Positions 1 through 9,071 are shown, counted from the stretch's first letter. The stretch is 64,000 nucleotides of DNA from Nostoc sp. PCC 7524 (GCF_000316645.1 NC_019684.1:6149501-6213500); one strand, 5' to 3'. The notes: generated by a model from the letters alone, not told the origin. Numbers and translations are program-made.

Positions 1-167
1 TCTTGCAAGTTTAACATTGACATTTTTTGAACATCAACTTCTTGCACTAATCCTAAATTCGTACCATTGCCCCCAACTGTATGATTTTCTTCTACAGCTA
101 TCAAGGCTCTATTTTTATTTTGAATACTATGCTGATTTTTATACACTTTGCCACGAGTAAAAACCAT
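1..167 (-). CDS. Hypothetical protein, N-terminal fragment cut by window edge
   Basis: An open frame on the minus strand runs from an ATG at 167-165 to the window edge, giving about 55 residues (MVFTRGKVYKNQHS...). The frame is also open for about ten codons upstream of this ATG before a TGA. There is no convincing Shine-Dalgarno sequence, and I do not recognise the product. It could be the start of a real gene continuing off the window, or chance. Confidence 0.35.
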   Translation of the reverse strand, partial: MVFTRGKVYKNQHSIQNKNRALIAVEENHTVGGNGTNLGLVQEVDVQKMSMLNLQ

Positions 168-958
168 TGCCAGAGTTATGTAAACTGCTGAGGATATTCA
201 ATAAAAAATGCACATTTAACAGTTGCTTTGACACGTTAGCTTATAGTGCTTGTACACCAGTAAATAGGACAGCAATGATTTAGCAATCTGACATCTGTAT
301 GAATGAAAGTTTGTTTAGCCAAAGTTTCCGTATTATGACAATATTCAGATTGAAAACCCCATATAAGTTCGGGGTTAAGTGTACAAGAATTAGTAGGCAC
401 TAACTATTAATAGTCAAAGCGATTTATTAAACTATTTTTAACTTTACCCCTTGAGATAGATGTAGTTACATTTTTTACTGAAACTTCATATAATATTGAA
501 ATATTTCTTAATCTTGATGTGATACGCTATTGTGAATCAATTGATATTCACAGCTATAAGTATATACCGCCAGTATTTGGTATAGGACTTACGCTTTAGT
601 AACTAAAAATTAAGGATTTGGGTTGGGTATTGGGCATTGAGCATGGAAAATTCGCCAAAGCCCCATGCCTCATACCAGATATAAAGGAATAAGCTTGTTA
701 TGTAAGTCCTAAGTCCAAAAAACTACGTAAAGGCGTAGCACAGCTACGTCTCTCTCAAAATTTCAAGTAACGCATAATTAATTTGTGGATATGTCTATTA
801 GAGATTTACATAGAAGTACAGTAAATCTCTAGTTCCCAACTGCCCTAATCATCAACAAACCAGCAAAACCTTAAATTTTGGTTTGCTTTATTACTCTGGC
901 TTAATCTATTCTGTTGAAAATATAAACAAACATTAAGACAAGTGGTGTGTAAAACGAC
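168..958. other. Long non-coding gap with one MITE-like repeat
   Basis: About 790 bases of AT-rich DNA lie between a minus-strand fragment and the hydroxylase-SDR gene. It holds the inverted-repeat element at 583-711 and a short palindromic stretch near 730-750 (CGTAGC/GCTACG type). No credible ORF or RNA gene was seen. Promoters for the divergent flanking genes presumably lie here but I could not assign them. Confidence 0.5.
583..711. repeat. MITE-like element with TAGGACTTAC termini
   Basis: The element begins TAGGACTTACGC and ends GTAAGTCCTA, so its ends are inverted copies about 130 bases apart. Similar termini occur at 34668-34720 (ACTTACGCAGG) and near 63683 (ACGTAAGTCCTAC). It encodes no transposase. 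This looks like a dispersed non-autonomous repeat; the exact ends are inferred. Confidence 0.5.
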
Positions 959-2206
959 ATGATGCAAATGTTGCTTGCAAGCTTGACTGAGATTGAGGCC
1001 AGGTTACAGATTAATTGGGAACTGGTGAATTCTGGCTTACAGTTTACCAGTTGGGGATTCTTCTCTGTACTGCTAGCAGAGATATTGAGAGATAGCTATC
1101 ACGCGTTGTGTCACAAAGTCAATTGGTTAAGCAAATGGCACAACAAGCACCACATGGCATATCGCCGGGATTTATCAGTTGTTTCTCTGAAAATTTATCA
1201 AGAATCCCAGCTCTACAACGACATTGTAGAATCAAGTCTGTTGGTAGTAGTATTAGCGGTAATTGCCTTAGCTGTGCAGCAAATTGGATTATGGTTGGGA
1301 GTAGCTTATGCTAGCACTTTTTTGTTTGGTGCATCCCGGCGATATTTCTTGGGAATTATTGACACAGACTATAATCACTTACCAGGGCCTCTAGAGACAG
1401 CTCCTTCTGTGTGGTTTGTGAATCGGTCTTACCATTGGCGACACCATTTCGATGATGTTAACGCTTACTACAGTGGAGTATTTTCCTTGGTGGATAAAAT
1501 ACTGGGAACATCACTTTCTCTTAAGGGTAAAACTATCGCCATCACAGGTGCATCAGGTGCTTTGGGGCAAGCATTGATGGCGGAATTACTCAGGTATAAT
1601 GTCAAAATTGTAGCATTAACTACTAATCCAGATAAATTACCTACGGTCGCAGGGCTAAAAGTAATTTCTTGGCAGTTAGGTAATGAAGCTGAAATCAAAG
1701 ACAGTTTAGAGAAAGTAGATATTTTAATTATTAACCACGGTGTTAATGTTTACAGCGATCGCACATCACAAGCCATTAACTCTTCCTATGAAGTGAATAC
1801 TTTTTCGGCGTTACGTTTAATGGACATATTTTTGACAACGGTGACAGGGCCACAAGCAAAAGCAACTAAAGAAATTTGGGTAAATACTTCTGAGGCTGAA
1901 GTATCCCCAGCTTTAAGTCCTCTCTACGAATTGAGCAAACGTACCTTGGGAAATCTAGTAACTCTGAAACGCTTGGATGGTAATTGTGTAATTCGCAAGT
2001 TAATTTTGGGGCCGTTTAAAAGTCAACTTAATCCTTATGGTGTGATGTCAGCACAGCAAGTAGCTCGTGCCATCTTGTTTTTAGCACGCCGTGATTTCCG
2101 CAATATTATTGTGACGATTAATCCTTTGACTTATGTACTGTTTCCTGTCAAGGAAGTTAGCACTTGGCTATATTATCGAATTTTTAGTAAGACACTGAAG
2201 AATTAA
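959..2206 (+). CDS. Fatty-acid hydroxylase (sterol desaturase) / short-chain dehydrogenase fusion
   Basis: This 415-residue protein has two parts. The N-terminal part (about 1-180) carries the histidine clusters of the membrane di-iron sterol desaturase/fatty acid hydroxylase superfamily: SYHALCH, WHNKHH and, further on, YHWRHH, with hydrophobic segments between them. The second part starts at about residue 190 with a Rossmann motif, TGASGALG, and contains a YELSK active-site-like motif, typical of short-chain dehydrogenases. Fusions of this kind are known in cyanobacteria, but the substrate (a lipid or carotenoid-like molecule) cannot be read from sequence. Start: two ATGs in tandem at 959 and 962, without a strong ribosome-binding site. 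A hairpin at 2243 probably ends the transcript. Confidence 0.8.
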   Translation: MMQMLLASLTEIEARLQINWELVNSGLQFTSWGFFSVLLAEILRDSYHALCHKVNWLSKWHNKHHMAYRRDLSVVSLKIYQESQLYNDIVESSLLVVVLAVIALAVQQIGLWLGVAYASTFLFGASRRYFLGIIDTDYNHLPGPLETAPSVWFVNRSYHWRHHFDDVNAYYSGVFSLVDKILGTSLSLKGKTIAITGASGALGQALMAELLRYNVKIVALTTNPDKLPTVAGLKVISWQLGNEAEIKDSLEKVDILIINHGVNVYSDRTSQAINSSYEVNTFSALRLMDIFLTTVTGPQAKATKEIWVNTSEAEVSPALSPLYELSKRTLGNLVTLKRLDGNCVIRKLILGPFKSQLNPYGVMSAQQVARAILFLARRDFRNIIVTINPLTYVLFPVKEVSTWLYYRIFSKTLKN

Positions 2207-2242
2207 AATTTTGTGTCTGAATTTTTTGGTAAGATGATTCGT

Positions 2243-2277
2243 CAAAGCAGTTATTTGTCATACAAACAACTGCTTTG
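2243..2277 (+). terminator. Hairpin after the hydroxylase-SDR gene
   Basis: CAAAGCAGTT at 2243-2252 pairs with AACTGCTTTG at 2268-2277, and an inner TTTGT/ACAAA extends the stem. It lies 37 bases after the stop codon. There is no clear T-tract, so it is a probable transcript-end hairpin rather than a textbook intrinsic terminator. Confidence 0.4.
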
Positions 2278-2424
2278 GCACGGTTAAATCTAAATTTATT
2301 TATAGATTTTAATCAAAGTATAAGGTGAATTTAAATAAATAAATAAAAAGTATAAATAGGAAATTAGTTGTACAGTAATTGCAGTCAGTAAGTTGCTGCA
2401 ATAATAAATTAATTCACAGAAGCT

Positions 2425-3318
2425 ATGTCCCAACCAATTCGCATTCTGTTACAAACTACAATTCCCACAACTGAAGATGACTGGAGCATTTTTCGATTTT
2501 CACTATTGCAAGAATACTTAACATCTATCAAAGATGAAGTAGGCAACCAATTATTTAAAGTTATAGCACGCGATCGCACCTCAGATTCAGAAGGGAATGA
2601 CCCTGTTTTAAGTACCTTAGATAAATCAGATTATGACGAACTTTGGCTATTTGCTTTAGATACTGGTGATGGTTTAACGGAAAAAGATATTGCTGGAATT
2701 AATGCTTTTAGAAAACGCGGTGGAGGAATTCTTTCCACACGAGACCATCAAGATATGGGCTGTTCGATGTGTGGCTTAGTTGATATTGGTGATCTTCACT
2801 ATTTCAATACTCAAAATCCTGATCCTGATGATTCTCGCTGGAGTCGTGATGATCCTCACACTACCTATATTTCCTGGCCAAATTACCATTCTGGAGCTAA
2901 TGGGGACTATCAAACAATTATTCCTGTAGAACCAATTCACCCACTTTTGCAGAATCCCAATTCAGCTTCTGGATTAATTGAATTTTTTCCATCCCATCCC
3001 CATGAAGGTGGTATTGGTGTAAAGCCAGATAATCTTAATAGTCGTGTAATTGCATTAGGTGAAAGCCGAGTTACAGGGCGGACATTTAATCTAGTTGTAG
3101 CGATGGAACACTACACAGATACCCAAGGCAATCAGCTAGGAAGAGCAATAGCTAATTCTAGCTTCCATCACTTTGTTGATTACAACTGGGATATTGAAAA
3201 AGGTTGTCCTTCGTTTGTAGATGAAGCACCGGGAATGGGAATGAAAACACAGCCACAGGCTTTAGAAGATATCAAAACTTATGTGCATAATGTGGCTTTG
3301 TGGTTAGCAGGTTCGTAA
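2425..3318 (+). CDS. Hypothetical protein, possible ThuA/glutamine-amidotransferase-like fold
   Basis: The 297-residue protein has no signal peptide or membrane segment. Its first third (RILLQTTIP..., DELWLFALDTGDG, FRKRGGGILSTRDHQDMG) reads like the class I glutamine-amidotransferase-like (ThuA) fold, where a line about an acute choice between 'open list' and 'closed' strands precedes a GGG turn. Two cysteines sit in DMGCSMCGL and many His/Asp residues are spread through the middle (HYFNTQNPDPDDSRWSRDD). The catalytic residues of true amidotransferases are not evident. It lies alone on the plus strand, convergent with the exosortase module. The function is unknown. Confidence 0.6.
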   Translation: MSQPIRILLQTTIPTTEDDWSIFRFSLLQEYLTSIKDEVGNQLFKVIARDRTSDSEGNDPVLSTLDKSDYDELWLFALDTGDGLTEKDIAGINAFRKRGGGILSTRDHQDMGCSMCGLVDIGDLHYFNTQNPDPDDSRWSRDDPHTTYISWPNYHSGANGDYQTIIPVEPIHPLLQNPNSASGLIEFFPSHPHEGGIGVKPDNLNSRVIALGESRVTGRTFNLVVAMEHYTDTQGNQLGRAIANSSFHHFVDYNWDIEKGCPSFVDEAPGMGMKTQPQALEDIKTYVHNVALWLAGS

Positions 3319-3322
3319 AAAG

Positions 3323-3353
3323 CAAAGTTCAGGGGGCGCATTCCTGAACTTTG
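3323..3353. terminator. Bidirectional hairpin between convergent genes
   Basis: CAAAGTTCAGG (3323-3333) and CCTGAACTTTG (3343-3353) form a perfect 11-bp stem with a 9-base loop. It starts five bases after the stop of the plus-strand gene and lies about 70 bases from the stop of the converging minus-strand gene. No strong T-tract follows on either strand. Confidence 0.55.
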
Positions 3354-3422
3354 ATGATTTGAATCCCTAAAGTGAATATAGGAATCCTATCTGGGTTTAG
3401 AATTCAAAGTAGAGTGCTATCT

Positions 3423-4166
3423 CTAAATTTTATTATTTTTCCTAGCCCAAGCTGTTCCCTTCCAAAAAGTAATAAATAAAGCCGCAGAAATTAAAGCACC
3501 TAAGTTCCATTTCACAGAACTCCTAAACAAATTCAGACGACCAGTAGCTTTAGTTGTTTCCACTCGTGTTTTCAACTGCTGTTTCGCTTCAGTAATTCCT
3601 AAAGATATTTGGTTTTTAATATCTTCAGTATTTCTATTACCCTCTAATCTGACACCTTGATTTCTCAGCAAATTTTCTATCTCTTGAGGTGTAGCTTCAC
3701 TCAATCTTTTTTCTAGCTGATTAGCTTGGGACAGTTGCTGATTATATTGGTTAGTAATTTGTGTAACATTATTGTTATACAACCTCATGGTATTCACTAT
3801 TCCTACAGGAATCAGCAATATATACAATAATCCCACTAACAAAGTTAAATAAGACAAAAATGCTAACAGGCGTGGTTCCCATCTAGCTCGCCTTTCTAAT
3901 TTTCCTGAGAAGACAAATACTAACCCAATCAAAGGTACAGCTACTCGTTCTACTATTCTTCCCATAGTTTGGAATTCCCAACCAGGGTTCATAAAGTTGG
4001 GTGGGACAAATGTCTCAACTAGATCGAAAAATGCTAGTAGCAACATACCATAACCAATGATTCGCCACAGACCGATAAACTCTAGTGAAGAATCTAAAGA
4101 GTCTACAGATTTTTTTAGCTTTGAAAACTCTGTTTCTATTACTTTGGAAAACTCAAAATCAGTCAT
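3423..4166 (-). CDS. HpsJ-family membrane protein of the cyanoexosortase module (HpsJ-B type)
   Basis: This 247-residue protein has about four hydrophobic segments: around residues 30-48, 73-87, 103-122 and 222-236. Between the third and fourth lies a Gln/Asn/Leu-rich extracytoplasmic, coiled-coil-like stretch (NQYNQQLSQANQLEKRLSEA). The same topology and a similar segment (VPLIGLVFVFSG here, VPLVGVGALFTG there) occur in the hpsJ product at 31159-32001, so the two are paralogues. It is the last gene of a minus-strand run after the exosortase and its partner, with a 39-base gap. Exosortase-associated HpsJ-like proteins are known in cyanobacteria; a role in assembling or anchoring the exosortase is inferred. 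Confidence 0.7.
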   Translation of the reverse strand: MTDFEFSKVIETEFSKLKKSVDSLDSSLEFIGLWRIIGYGMLLLAFFDLVETFVPPNFMNPGWEFQTMGRIVERVAVPLIGLVFVFSGKLERRARWEPRLLAFLSYLTLLVGLLYILLIPVGIVNTMRLYNNNVTQITNQYNQQLSQANQLEKRLSEATPQEIENLLRNQGVRLEGNRNTEDIKNQISLGITEAKQQLKTRVETTKATGRLNLFRSSVKWNLGALISAALFITFWKGTAWARKNNKI

Positions 4167-4205
4167 ATTTTTAGGAAGTATTAAACGATTTGTATTGGAT
4201 GAAAT

Positions 4206-4865
4206 TTAAGGTTTAGGAAATCTAGGCTGCCACCATTGATACCACGAAAACCAAGCTTGTTCTAGAACTTTGTAGGCATTGTCTGGGGAAGAATTTTGTA
4301 AAGGCATAGACAAATGTACTAAAAGACAACGCTTATCTATTAATGCCTCCTGCCCTTGCAAAACAGGCAGTAACCGCTCGAAACTGATGTCTTGGGAATA
4401 CCGATTATGTCTATATTGTGCATGAGTAAAGGTACTACCTCCCCTTGGATTGATACAGGCACTAAGATAAGCATTTTGTTTATCTAACCCAAGACCGTAA
4501 TAGCCTACCCCATCTTTGTAACGTACAATATTTGAAGGTTGCTTAGTATTATCATGCTTTCTTAAAATAGTAACATCAGCAGGATAGAAATTTTGTAAAT
4601 AACGCATATCAATATTCAACTTGAAGTCATTTTTGATATATTGATAATTGATGCGAGATAGCAAGTCTGGATACTTTTCTGCTACGACTTGTATAGACTG
4701 ATAATCACTCAGTTGCCATGGTTTTAGAGGTACATCTTTGGGGAATATAAGAGTTCTATTCTTAGGCTTGCCAAAGCTGGGGAATAAGATTGATATTAAA
4801 GAAACTAATAAACCTATGCTAAAGGTTAAAGTTAGAAAATAAATACGAGTTTGTTGCCAGTACAT
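4206..4865 (-). CDS. Cyanoexosortase A system-associated protein
   Basis: This 219-residue protein has a single N-terminal membrane anchor (about residues 8-28, LTLTFSIGLLVSLISILF) followed by a soluble domain on the outer side of the membrane. Its start codon is separated by only five bases from the stop of the exosortase gene upstream, so the two are almost certainly co-transcribed. The family is known as a companion of cyanoexosortase A and resembles the EpsI-type proteins found with other exosortases. The body contains YKDGVGYYGLGLDKQNAY and conserved-looking Cys (CINPRGG, KRCLLVHL). Its molecular role is not established. Confidence 0.8.
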   Translation of the reverse strand: MYWQQTRIYFLTLTFSIGLLVSLISILFPSFGKPKNRTLIFPKDVPLKPWQLSDYQSIQVVAEKYPDLLSRINYQYIKNDFKLNIDMRYLQNFYPADVTILRKHDNTKQPSNIVRYKDGVGYYGLGLDKQNAYLSACINPRGGSTFTHAQYRHNRYSQDISFERLLPVLQGQEALIDKRCLLVHLSMPLQNSSPDNAYKVLEQAWFSWYQWWQPRFPKP

Positions 4866-4870
4866 TGCCC

Positions 4871-5731
4871 TTAGCTATCTGTTAAATTTTGTTCTTTGCG
4901 TTGATTGTTGCTCAGTAATACCCAACAGAAACAACAAAAAAGAAAAGCAGTAATCATAGAAAAGAGTAGAGAACCATCACCGTCATGCCAGTAATCAAAT
5001 GCTTGTTTATCTCCTTGTGCTACTAAGAGTGCCATAAGACAGACACGTATTCCATTGATAATAAATGCCAGGATAGCAGCTACTAATGGTACGATAATTT
5101 TTTGCTTTAAATGTAGCTCAAACATGAAAAGAAAAAGTATGGCTAAACTCAAAGTGTCTAGAATTAGAACTATACCAGAGCAGCCATGATAAACTTCTAC
5201 AGTTCCTGTTGGTAAACTAATTGTTAATCCAGAACGATTCACGTCAAAACCTGTATACCAAAGCAGAAAAGCAGAAAATTTGGCAGTAATAATGGATATG
5301 TCAATACTATTAATTGAAGGTATCCATGTGCGTAGACTAAAAAACAATATTGTCAGTAATTCTATGAAATATTGTTTTAAACCAGAAAAACCAGAAGCTA
5401 TAATAGCTAACGCAAAACCAGATATAAACGGAGAAAATGACAGTAAAATCCCAGAGTTTAACTGATATATGCTATTGATAAATATAAATAGCAGCAGAAA
5501 GAAGCCTAAAAAACTAGATATAATTCCGCTTTCTAACTTTAAACTGTGCTGCTTTTCTTTAAGCTGAGAACATACAGTTGCTAAAAACAAAAAGCACAGA
5601 CAAAAACTGACAGAATCTTTATATCTCCAGAATAAGCTGAGGTGGATGGCTATTAAGCTTGCACCTATCCCTATGAGCAAGAATTCAGGATTTTTAATTA
5701 ATACGTTTGTTTTATTTCTAGTGTGTTCCAT
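4871..5731 (-). CDS. crtA: Cyanoexosortase A
   Basis: A 286-residue polytopic membrane protein with about eight hydrophobic segments. Exosortases are membrane cysteine proteases/transpeptidases thought to cleave PEP-CTERM tails of exported proteins. The three catalytic residues are visible and in order: C184 in HGCSG, R229 in NGIRV, and H249 in YWHDGDG. It heads a compact minus-strand run: exosortase, associated protein (5-base gap), HpsJ-like protein. A likely substrate, a phosphodiesterase with a PEP-CTERM tail, is encoded immediately upstream on the same strand at 6269-7441. The symbol is that of the exosortase family, not the carotenoid gene crtA. Confidence 0.9.
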   Translation of the reverse strand: MEHTRNKTNVLIKNPEFLLIGIGASLIAIHLSLFWRYKDSVSFCLCFLFLATVCSQLKEKQHSLKLESGIISSFLGFFLLLFIFINSIYQLNSGILLSFSPFISGFALAIIASGFSGLKQYFIELLTILFFSLRTWIPSINSIDISIITAKFSAFLLWYTGFDVNRSGLTISLPTGTVEVYHGCSGIVLILDTLSLAILFLFMFELHLKQKIIVPLVAAILAFIINGIRVCLMALLVAQGDKQAFDYWHDGDGSLLFSMITAFLFCCFCWVLLSNNQRKEQNLTDS

Positions 5732-5932
5732 TTCAACTTAGTAGCAGCTATTTGTTGAACAATTTAATTAAGTCATATTCCTTATATTAAAGCTCATGCG
5801 ATCGCCTACGATAAGGGATAGTGTATCGTACGTAAAATTACACAAGTTTATTATGGCCTTATGGAACACACTGAATGCCTACCAGATAAAATCTAGTCAA
5901 GATGGCATAAAAAGCTGAACAAGGACTTAAAT

Positions 5933-5977
5933 AGATAAATTTAACTTTCTACAGATAGGTAGATGTTAAATTTATCT
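5933..5977. repeat. Long perfect-arm hairpin upstream of the exosortase gene
   Basis: AGATAAATTTAAC (5933-5945) pairs with GTTAAATTTATCT (5965-5977), and inner TCTAC/GTAGA extend the helix, giving about 18 bp with one small bulge. No T-tract follows on either side. It may be a processed repeat or a regulatory structure in the exosortase leader; its role is unknown. Confidence 0.5.
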
Positions 5978-6207
5978 AGTATCTTCTAGATAACCATAAT
6001 CTCATCGACGCATCAGTGAAATTTCGGTAAAGTCATGTTGTTTTATTTTAAAGACCTAGAGTACACAGTATAATTTAGCAATCAGTATTCATTAATCGGC
6101 GATAATTGGTTAGGTACTACCACTAGAACCTACAATCCGATTAACCGCACAATTACGGTTCTTTACCTACGAATAAAAGTGTTTATAGATACATATAAAT
6201 TTTTGTA

Positions 6208-6242
6208 CCTCTGCGGTAAAAACACCTTTTGAAACGCAGAGG
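6208..6242. repeat. CCTCTGCG inverted repeat after the phosphodiesterase gene
   Basis: CCTCTGCG (6208-6215) and CGCAGAGG (6235-6242) are inverted 8-mers, 26 bases past the stop of the minus-strand gene. CTCTGCG-type palindromes are, from memory, common dispersed elements of Nostoc genomes. It may also act as a transcript end. Confidence 0.45.
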
Positions 6243-6268
6243 CACAAAGACACCAACAAAAGAGCTAT

Positions 6269-7441
6269 TTAATGTTTATTCCGACGACGGAATAACCATC
6301 CGAATAAAGGTACAATTCCTAATCCCACCATGGCACTAGGTTCAGGAACTAAAGCAGCACGTACTTTGAAGGCTGTATCTGGGTTATCGCTGAATACACC
6401 ATCAAGACCAGTATTGTAAAAACGTCTGTATTCCTCTTCAGGATTACCTTGTAAATTGGCAGGTAGGAAGACGTTTTCATTACGGAATGTCCAAGCGTGA
6501 ACTATCAAGCCTGCTGCATGAGCATCCTTAACCAGAGTAGTAGGAGATGCTAGATTACCACCCACTCTCGGAATAATCAGGTTTTTGTTAGCTCCAATAC
6601 CATCAGCATAGGTAGCAATTTCTGCCAAACCCGCAGGAGTAATTAAATCAGCGTAAGTACGAGTATCTCCACTGACTACAAAATCATAGGGTCTACCACT
6701 AGGGCTAATGAGTTGTACTAAAGAGACATCGGTTAATGTGTTAAGGTCTTTGAGATTGCCAACTTCAAAAGATTGAATGTAAACTGGTGCAGTTTCATCG
6801 ATGTAGCCGTTAGCATTTAAAATCTCCACCAATGGCTCTTCCATGGATAAACCAATGGAATCAAAATAGGTTGGGTGCTTAGTTTCGGGATAAATACCAA
6901 TCGTCCGTCCCAAAGCTGCGCTGTTGGCTTTTGCTAAATCAATAACTTCTTGCAAAGTAGGAATTTCAAACAGTCCATCAAAAGCTGTGTTATCAGGACG
7001 AACAGCCGGAATTCTTTCAATGGCGCGGAGAGTTTTCAACTCAGCTAAGGTAAGATCCTCTGTAAACCAACCTGTGATAGTACGTCCATCAATAACCTTA
7101 GTGGTTTTGAGAGCAGCAAATTGTGGACGCAGATAGATATCTGTACTGGTGTCTGTAGTATTGAGCGTACCATCAGGATTGAGAATTGCTAACGCGTTTT
7201 CGTGGCGTGCTACCAAGACACCATCTTTGGTGGCGACTAAATCAGGTTCAATATAATCAGCCCCCATGTCAATAGCTAGTTGATAAGCAGCTAAAGTATG
7301 CTCTGGACGATAACCACTAGCACCTCTGTGTCCAATCACAATGGGGGGTTGACCTGTTAATGTTCCCGCTAGGACTTTTTCTGTTGGCATAACAGTTATT
7401 GTAGCCATTCCCAGCAAAAATGCTCCCAAGAAATGCCGCAT
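6269..7441 (-). CDS. Secreted glycerophosphodiester phosphodiesterase with PEP-CTERM tail
   Basis: This 390-residue exported enzyme would hydrolyse glycerophosphodiesters to an alcohol and glycerol-3-phosphate. A signal peptide covers residues 1-25 (HFLGAFLLGMATITV...VLAG). The GDPD active site is visible: GHRGASGYRPEHT, the metal-binding YIEPDLVATKDG, and ARHEN. The last 26 residues (365-390) form a PEP-CTERM signal: VPEPS, a hydrophobic helix, then RRRNKH. It therefore looks like a direct substrate of the cyanoexosortase encoded next door. The start is supported by a strong ribosome-binding site, GAGGAG, about six bases before the ATG. Confidence 0.92.
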   Translation of the reverse strand: MRHFLGAFLLGMATITVMPTEKVLAGTLTGQPPIVIGHRGASGYRPEHTLAAYQLAIDMGADYIEPDLVATKDGVLVARHENALAILNPDGTLNTTDTSTDIYLRPQFAALKTTKVIDGRTITGWFTEDLTLAELKTLRAIERIPAVRPDNTAFDGLFEIPTLQEVIDLAKANSAALGRTIGIYPETKHPTYFDSIGLSMEEPLVEILNANGYIDETAPVYIQSFEVGNLKDLNTLTDVSLVQLISPSGRPYDFVVSGDTRTYADLITPAGLAEIATYADGIGANKNLIIPRVGGNLASPTTLVKDAHAAGLIVHAWTFRNENVFLPANLQGNPEEEYRRFYNTGLDGVFSDNPDTAFKVRAALVPEPSAMVGLGIVPLFGWLFRRRNKH

Positions 7442-7612
7442 GATTTCTCCTCACAAGTATTTGATTACAGGCGAATTACTTCAAGTAGCTAAGTTTGTGA
7501 AGTTGAGCTACTGAGTAAGTTTCAGTAAAAACACTTGAATAGGGTAGGAATCCAACGTTAACAAGTCATTAATCTTTAATTATGTATGTTTTAAATTTAT
7601 CATCAAGCAAAA

Positions 7613-7645
7613 ATAACCCTGGTTTCTTTAAAAAACCAGGGTTAT
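7613..7645 (-). terminator. Intrinsic terminator of the tldD-pmbA run
   Basis: On the minus strand, ATAACCCTGGTTT and its perfect complement (13-bp stem, 7-base loop) are followed by TTTTTGC. It lies about 85 bases beyond the pmbA stop codon. Stem strength and T-run fit a factor-independent terminator. Confidence 0.8.
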
Positions 7646-7649
7646 GAGT

Positions 7650-7713
7650 TGGTAGTAAGCGGCTCTAGGTTTGATTATTAAATCTAAACAGGACTAAAAT
7701 CCTTACTACAAAC
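7650..7713. repeat. Degenerate REP-like pair (GTAG plus palindrome family)
   Basis: The segment begins GGTAGTAAG and ends CCTTACTACAAAC, the signature ends of the REP family described at 16868-17623, with a diverged centre. It lies between the pmbA stop and the terminator. Confidence 0.55.
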
Positions 7714-7730
7714 TAGGTTATTTTAAAATC

Positions 7731-9071
7731 TCATTCGCCAGTAATTGATAAGCCATCAACCCAAATTCTAGGAGCTACACCACCAGGGGTTAACTCTACT
7801 TCTTTCTCTACATAAATAATTGACTTCAAAAGTTCCAGAAAATCACCAGCAACGGTTGCTGATTCAATACTTGTTCTCTCACCTTGGTTAATTAACCAAC
7901 CATCAAAGGGCAAAGAAAACGAACCTTGTAAAGATTTTACTCCAGCATGGAGAGCGTGTAAATCATCAATTAAAATCACGTTTTCAGCAGTGGCTAAACT
8001 CAATTCCTGATCAGAGCTTCCGGCTGAAAACACATGATAAAAATTCGGACTAACGCTCACCTTCGCCCCAATACTAGCATTACCTGTTGGTTGAGCATTT
8101 AACCTTTTGGCAGTGCCTGCACTGTGCAGAAAACTGGTTAAAACACCATTTTCGATTAACTTCACCTGACGAGTAGGTGTACCTTCACCATCAAAGGTTT
8201 CTGCGCCTATATTAGCTGGATGTAATGCGTCATCGTACACTGAAATTAGAGGTGAAGCAATTGGTTTACCCAAATCATCGGGAGTAGATAAGCTTTGTTT
8301 ATCTAAAATACTTTGGGCATTAAACAAATTAGAAAATGCACCCAATAAGCTTAAAAAAGCCTCTGGTGAGAACACTACTTGATATTTACCAGTCTTAACT
8401 TTTTCGTAGTGCAAATGACTAATAGTTTTTTCAGCAGTTTCCTTGATACAACCATCAATATCTAAATTGTCTAAACTGCGGTTAACTCTATAAGCACCTG
8501 CACTGCGGGGTTTTCTATTTTCTTCCTCGGTTTTGCTGTAAAGATAAATCGAAGACAAAGACAGAGAATCTTTTCTCAAAGCACCATCACTATTGAGATA
8601 AAATCTATCAATGTCTCTTTGCGCTAAACCGTTATAAGGTACTCCTTTAATGGCTGGATGAGCCGCTAGTAATTCTTTCTCAGCTACTAACAGTTGTTCT
8701 ATTAGTTCCGATACAGGTGCTTGGGGAACTTTTTCATCTAATGTTTTGGCTATTGGAACTGTCGCTTCTGGACTAAAATCTGGGACGTGTTCTTTGACTC
8801 CAAAAAAACTAGCTTCGTAAGCAGTTTTTAAAGCTAATTCTAATCCTTGGGGGTCTACATCGGTGGTACTGGTGATACCGATTGTATTGTCTTCGTTCCA
8901 AACACGGACAGTTACACCAGAGCGATTAGAGGCTTTAACTTGTTTTGGCTCACCTTGGTCAACTTGCACGCTAGTTTCATCAACGATTGAGCCGTAAATG
9001 TCAAATTTTTTAATGCCAAGTTTCTCGGCATTATCCTTGGCGTAAGCAGAAATTTCCTGAATATTTGGCAT
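7731..9071 (-). CDS. pmbA: TldE/PmbA family metalloprotease subunit
   Basis: A 446-residue protein of the TldD/PmbA family, the non-catalytic TldE/PmbA partner of TldD. It lacks the HExxxH motif seen in the upstream TldD, as expected for TldE. Recognisable stretches are SVQVDQGEPKQVKASNRSG near the N-terminus, the central FDGEGTPTRQVKLIENGVL and the C-terminal GGVAPRIWVDGLSITGE. In Escherichia coli the complex degrades unfolded peptides and processes microcin and CcdA; no such modified peptide precursor is visible here, so a general role is likely. It is encoded 104 bases after tldD with a REP pair between them, and the two form one minus-strand transcription unit. Confidence 0.9.
   Translation of the reverse strand: MPNIQEISAYAKDNAEKLGIKKFDIYGSIVDETSVQVDQGEPKQVKASNRSGVTVRVWNEDNTIGITSTTDVDPQGLELALKTAYEASFFGVKEHVPDFSPEATVPIAKTLDEKVPQAPVSELIEQLLVAEKELLAAHPAIKGVPYNGLAQRDIDRFYLNSDGALRKDSLSLSSIYLYSKTEEENRKPRSAGAYRVNRSLDNLDIDGCIKETAEKTISHLHYEKVKTGKYQVVFSPEAFLSLLGAFSNLFNAQSILDKQSLSTPDDLGKPIASPLISVYDDALHPANIGAETFDGEGTPTRQVKLIENGVLTSFLHSAGTAKRLNAQPTGNASIGAKVSVSPNFYHVFSAGSSDQELSLATAENVILIDDLHALHAGVKSLQGSFSLPFDGWLINQGERTSIESATVAGDFLELLKSIIYVEKEVELTPGGVAPRIWVDGLSITGE

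Larger units (their letters stand above)
5732..6268. other. Non-coding gap between exosortase and phosphodiesterase genes
   Basis: About 540 bases. It contains a HIP1 site near 5799, the long hairpin at 5933-5977 and the inverted repeat at 6208-6242. The exosortase promoter must lie in the lower part, on the minus strand. No ORF is worth calling. Confidence 0.5.
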
